From: CAKSFT01 sp045544615 | GTDB lineage: Bacteria > Bacillota > Clostridia > UBA1381 | Length of the DNA: 60,183 nucleotides | Direction: 5' to 3' | Assembly: GCA_045544615.1 (NCBI GenBank) | Contig: JAZPZI010000015.1 | Span: 1 to 60,183 of the forward strand | Shown here: positions 59,089-60,183 of the stretch, piece by piece | How the letters are laid out: each line of letters opens with the position of its first letter | Numbering within the stretch: the stretch's first letter is position 1 | Notes under the pieces: model-generated | The model's input: the letters and a program-made list of their open reading frames with translations, nothing else | The model's database searches: none | What the model was told of the DNA's origin: nothing | Position numbers and translations under genes: made by a program

Positions 59089-59511
59089 ATGCCAACATTT
59101 AATCAATTGGTAAGAAAGGGCAGACAAACATCTGTAAAGAAGTCAACTGCTCCTGCTCTTCAGAAGAGTCTCAACTCTTTGAAGAAAAAGGTTAACGACC
59201 ATAGCTCTCCTCAGAAGAGAGGTGTATGTACAGCGGTTAGAACAGCTACCCCTAAGAAGCCTAACTCAGCTCTCCGTAAGATTGCCAGAGTAAGACTTAC
59301 AAACGGTATCGAAGTAACAGCTTACATTCCGGGTATCGGTCATAACCTTCAGGAACACAGCGTTGTACTTATCAGAGGCGGAAGAGTTAAGGACTTGCCT
59401 GGTACAAGATACCACATCATCAGAGGTACCTTGGATACTCAGGGAGTTGCTAACAGAAACCAGAGCCGCTCAAAGTACGGTGCTAAGAAGGCTAAGGCTC
59501 AGAAGAAATAA
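59089..59511 (+). CDS. rpsL: 30S ribosomal protein S12
   Basis: This 140-residue decoding-centre protein carries the long Firmicutes N-terminal insertion (SLNSLKKKVNDHSS). The conserved loops TATPKKPNSALRK and RGGRVKDLPGTRYH keep the lysines whose change gives streptomycin resistance, so the allele looks wild type. GGGAGGTG lies upstream. A small hairpin (CACCC-TC-GGGTG, 59037-59048) precedes the ribosome site. Codon use is that of a highly expressed gene. Confidence 0.98.
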   Translation: MPTFNQLVRKGRQTSVKKSTAPALQKSLNSLKKKVNDHSSPQKRGVCTAVRTATPKKPNSALRKIARVRLTNGIEVTAYIPGIGHNLQEHSVVLIRGGRVKDLPGTRYHIIRGTLDTQGVANRNQSRSKYGAKKAKAQKK

Positions 59512-59685
59512 TCTCTGACGGGTTATTTCGTATATCACATGATTGGTGCATATCGCGTTATATCGTTAAAAGTATAATTCGCATACGCACGAAACGGAGC
59601 TTTGAAAGAATAAGCTCAGAGTACCGGTGATATTCATTATTTATGCAGAGAAAATCTGTGGATTTTTATGAAGGAGGGAAGTAAA

Positions 59686-60156
59686 GTGCCAAGAAAAGGT
59701 TTTATAGCGAAGAGAGAAGTTCTTGCAGACCCAATCTACGAAAGCATCGTTGTTACAAAGCTTATCAACAACATCATGCTCGACGGTAAAAAGGGTGTTG
59801 CACAGAAGATCGTTTATGATGCATTTGAAATCATAAAGGAAAAAACCGGCAGAGAACCATTGGAGGTATTCAATGAAGCAATGGACAACATCATGCCTGT
59901 ACTTGAAGTAAAGGCAAGAAGAGTTGGCGGTGCAACATACCAGGTTCCAATGGAGGTTAGACCGGAAAGACGCCAGACTTTAGGTTTGAGATGGCTCACA
60001 CGCTATTCAAGAGAACGTAGTGAAAAGACTATGAAGGAAAGACTTGCAAACGAGCTTTTGGACGCATTGAACGGAACAGGCGGAGCTTGCAAGAAGCGTG
60101 AAGACACTCACAAGATGGCTGAAGCTAACAGAGCATTTGCACACTACCGTTGGTAA
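59686..60156 (+). CDS. rpsG: 30S ribosomal protein S7
   Basis: This 156-residue primary assembly protein binds the 3' major domain of 16S rRNA. It starts with GTG at 59686, giving (M)PRKGFIAKREVL, with GGAGGG 8 nt upstream; the in-frame ATG at 59668 overlaps that site. Motifs: LINNIMLDGKKGVAQKIVYDA, VLEVKARRVGGATYQVPMEVRPERR and REDTHKMAEANRAFAHYRW. It follows rpsL by 174 nt, in which no gene or clear terminator is visible. The expected fusA would lie beyond the window edge. Confidence 0.98.
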   Translation: MPRKGFIAKREVLADPIYESIVVTKLINNIMLDGKKGVAQKIVYDAFEIIKEKTGREPLEVFNEAMDNIMPVLEVKARRVGGATYQVPMEVRPERRQTLGLRWLTRYSRERSEKTMKERLANELLDALNGTGGACKKREDTHKMAEANRAFAHYRW

Positions 60157-60183
60157 TCTGCAAAAGCAATCAACTTTTAGAAA

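Noticed and set aside
1..60183. rRNA, tRNA, prophage, integrase or complete insertion sequence
   Set aside because: No tRNA cloverleaf, rRNA segment, transposase, integrase or structural phage gene was recognised in any frame.

Overview
The window reads as chromosome of a low-to-moderate GC, strictly anaerobic, fermentative Firmicute of the class Clostridia, probably gut-associated. The reasons are an NADH-dependent [FeFe]-hydrogenase operon with the maturase HydF, an SLH-domain surface protein with a signal peptide, HrcA/CIRCE-type groESL control, MecA- and YitT-family proteins, strong AGGAGG-type ribosome-binding sites, many near-consensus TTGACA-17-TATAAT promoters and several TTG/GTG starts. 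No rRNA, tRNA, CRISPR, prophage or complete insertion sequence is visible. Family names come from recognising motifs by eye, without database search.

Layout: 1-8.6 kb holds the end of thiD, glnA, an esterase, an NSS symporter, a small membrane protein, a HAD phosphatase, a YeiH-type membrane protein, a MATE exporter and purC. 8.6-17.5 kb holds two unassigned small genes, a GH30 glycosidase, a large SLH surface protein with tandem promoters and a structured leader, thyA-folA and a CDF metal exporter. 17.6-25.8 kb (minus strand) is a ten-gene hydrogenase operon. It runs NuoE-like, DRTGG, RsbW-like ATPase, sensor-type [FeFe]-hydrogenase, DRTGG, PHP, GHKL ATPase, HndB-like, NuoF-like and catalytic HydA, so catalytic subunits are interleaved with a putative redox or H2-sensing module. 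26-38 kb has an MFS protein, a CE2-like esterase, a MecA homologue, a WG-repeat surface protein, two YitT proteins, pyruvate kinase, a HAD protein and a GH3 glycosidase. 38-50 kb has citrate synthase, holB, hydF, rodA, enolase, mgtE with a structured leader, a class A PBP, a BofC-like protein and groESL. 51.6-60.2 kb has smpB, pgi, a P-loop protein, thrC, a type III toxin-antitoxin locus, gap, an SGNH hydrolase and an L7Ae-like/rpsL/rpsG ribosomal cluster.

Functionally, the glycolytic genes pgi, gap, eno and pyk, the NADH-linked hydrogenase and its maturase outline sugar fermentation with H2 release. Glycosidases and esterases (GH30, GH3, two SGNH proteins, an alpha/beta hydrolase) suggest use of deacetylated or trimmed oligosaccharides. 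RodA, PBP1A and the SLH protein build the envelope.

The most striking non-obvious feature is the type III toxin-antitoxin system at 55.7-56.5 kb. A ToxN/AbiQ-superfamily RNase gene is preceded by its own promoter, about 2.2 tandem 47-nt RNA repeats that can each fold as an H-type pseudoknot with a compensatory pair change between copies, and a hairpin. Other unusual signals are arrays of mini-hairpins joined by a constant linker (two arrays, different linkers), eight copies of a TGTAGGG-type palindrome (one supplies a stop codon and terminator), composite intergenic repeats shared between four loci, and an unclassified mgtE leader that can hide its ribosome-binding site.
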